A stretch of DNA of 64,000 nt. Origin: Janibacter sp. Soil728 (GTDB lineage Bacteria > Actinomycetota > Actinomycetes > Actinomycetales > Dermatophilaceae). The position numbers were made by a program, and so were the translations under genes. Of the stretch, positions 63,891-64,000 are shown piece after piece. The stretch covers positions 572,446 through 636,445 of the forward strand of contig NZ_LMRZ01000004.1 of assembly GCF_001428305.1 (NCBI RefSeq), given 5' to 3'. Position 1 is the stretch's first letter. Each line of letters opens with the position of its first letter. The notes under the pieces were generated by a model. That model made no database searches. It was not told the origin of the DNA and was given only the letters and a program-made list of their open reading frames with translations.

Positions 63891-64000
63891 TCAGACCACG
63901 TCCTCGTCCACCCAGTCGAGGGTCTTGCTGATCGCCTTGGTCCAGTTGCGGTGCAACCGCGCCACCTCGTCCTCGTCCATCGAGGGGGACCACCGCTGAT
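63891..64000 (-). CDS. glpK: Glycerol kinase, C-terminal fragment
   Basis: The minus strand from the right edge reads QRWSPSMDEDEVARLHRNW and ends in TKAISKTLDWVDEDVV before TGA at 63891. The RW-x-PSMDE-x-E segment is the conserved GlpK C-terminus. Most of the gene is outside the window. Confidence 0.85.
   Translation of the reverse strand, partial: QRWSPSMDEDEVARLHRNWTKAISKTLDWVDEDVV

Overview
The window is about 70% G+C, with GTG starts, start/stop overlaps, a CGAAC-N4-GTTCG LexA box, a PafBC-type recA promoter and a SAM-IV riboswitch. This points to a high-GC actinobacterium, probably order Micrococcales and perhaps the Intrasporangiaceae/Dermatophilaceae (Janibacter-like). The family-level guess is inference. 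The housekeeping gene order (pnp, dapB, thyA/folA, dapA, rnj, ftsK, pgsA, cinA, clgR, recA, recX, miaB, miaA, dapF) is the conserved actinobacterial chromosomal block also known from Mycobacterium tuberculosis (Rv2783c to Rv2726c), so this is chromosomal backbone. No tRNA, rRNA, CRISPR array, insertion sequence or prophage was seen.

1-14 kb: the 3' end of pnp and a membrane/lipoprotein-like protein, then a seven-gene minus-strand operon (livG, acyl-CoA ligase, livH, livM, binding lipoprotein, livF, PaaK-like ligase). It is divergent from an IclR regulator that is coupled to an acetyl-CoA-synthetase-like protein with degraded catalytic motifs. A palindrome sits between the -35 and -10 of the liv operon promoter. 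14-24 kb: a 54-aa ORF, dapB, the ECH-GNAT-AzlC-AzlD operon, an SMP-30-like protein, SatD with a membrane partner, a Nudix-DHFR fusion with thyA, then dapA and rnj. 24-34 kb: a class V aminotransferase under a SAM-IV riboswitch, a prepilin peptidase, ftsK, a MauE/thioredoxin protein, a channel-like protein, rimO, pgsA, cinA and clgR.

34-46 kb: nei and lhr, agmatine deiminase with a frameshifted small ORF behind it, DUF3046, an ABC-2 exporter inserted before recA, then recA and recX. 46-52 kb is accessory: a WXG100-lipase protein with an upstream EspG-like candidate and a downstream lipoprotein, then a circularly permuted ATP-grasp / alpha-E / transglutaminase operon. 52-64 kb: miaB, an MT0933-like protein, yceI, def-miaA-dapF, secreted gamma-glutamyltransferase, an unknown gene, a methyltransferase, a DUF222-HNH endonuclease with an SOS-like site, an HxlR regulator beside a quinone oxidoreductase, and the 3' end of glpK.

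Three diaminopimelate genes (dapA, dapB, dapF) lie here for lysine and peptidoglycan synthesis. thyA and DHFR are coupled for thymidylate and folate, and nei, recA, recX and the SOS sites serve DNA repair. A striking global feature is that at least 17 start codons lie 6-7 nt after a TANNNT -10 box with no Shine-Dalgarno, so leaderless transcription is common. A second is the over-represented word CGAAGGGG/CCCCTTCG, found in coding and terminator DNA alike.
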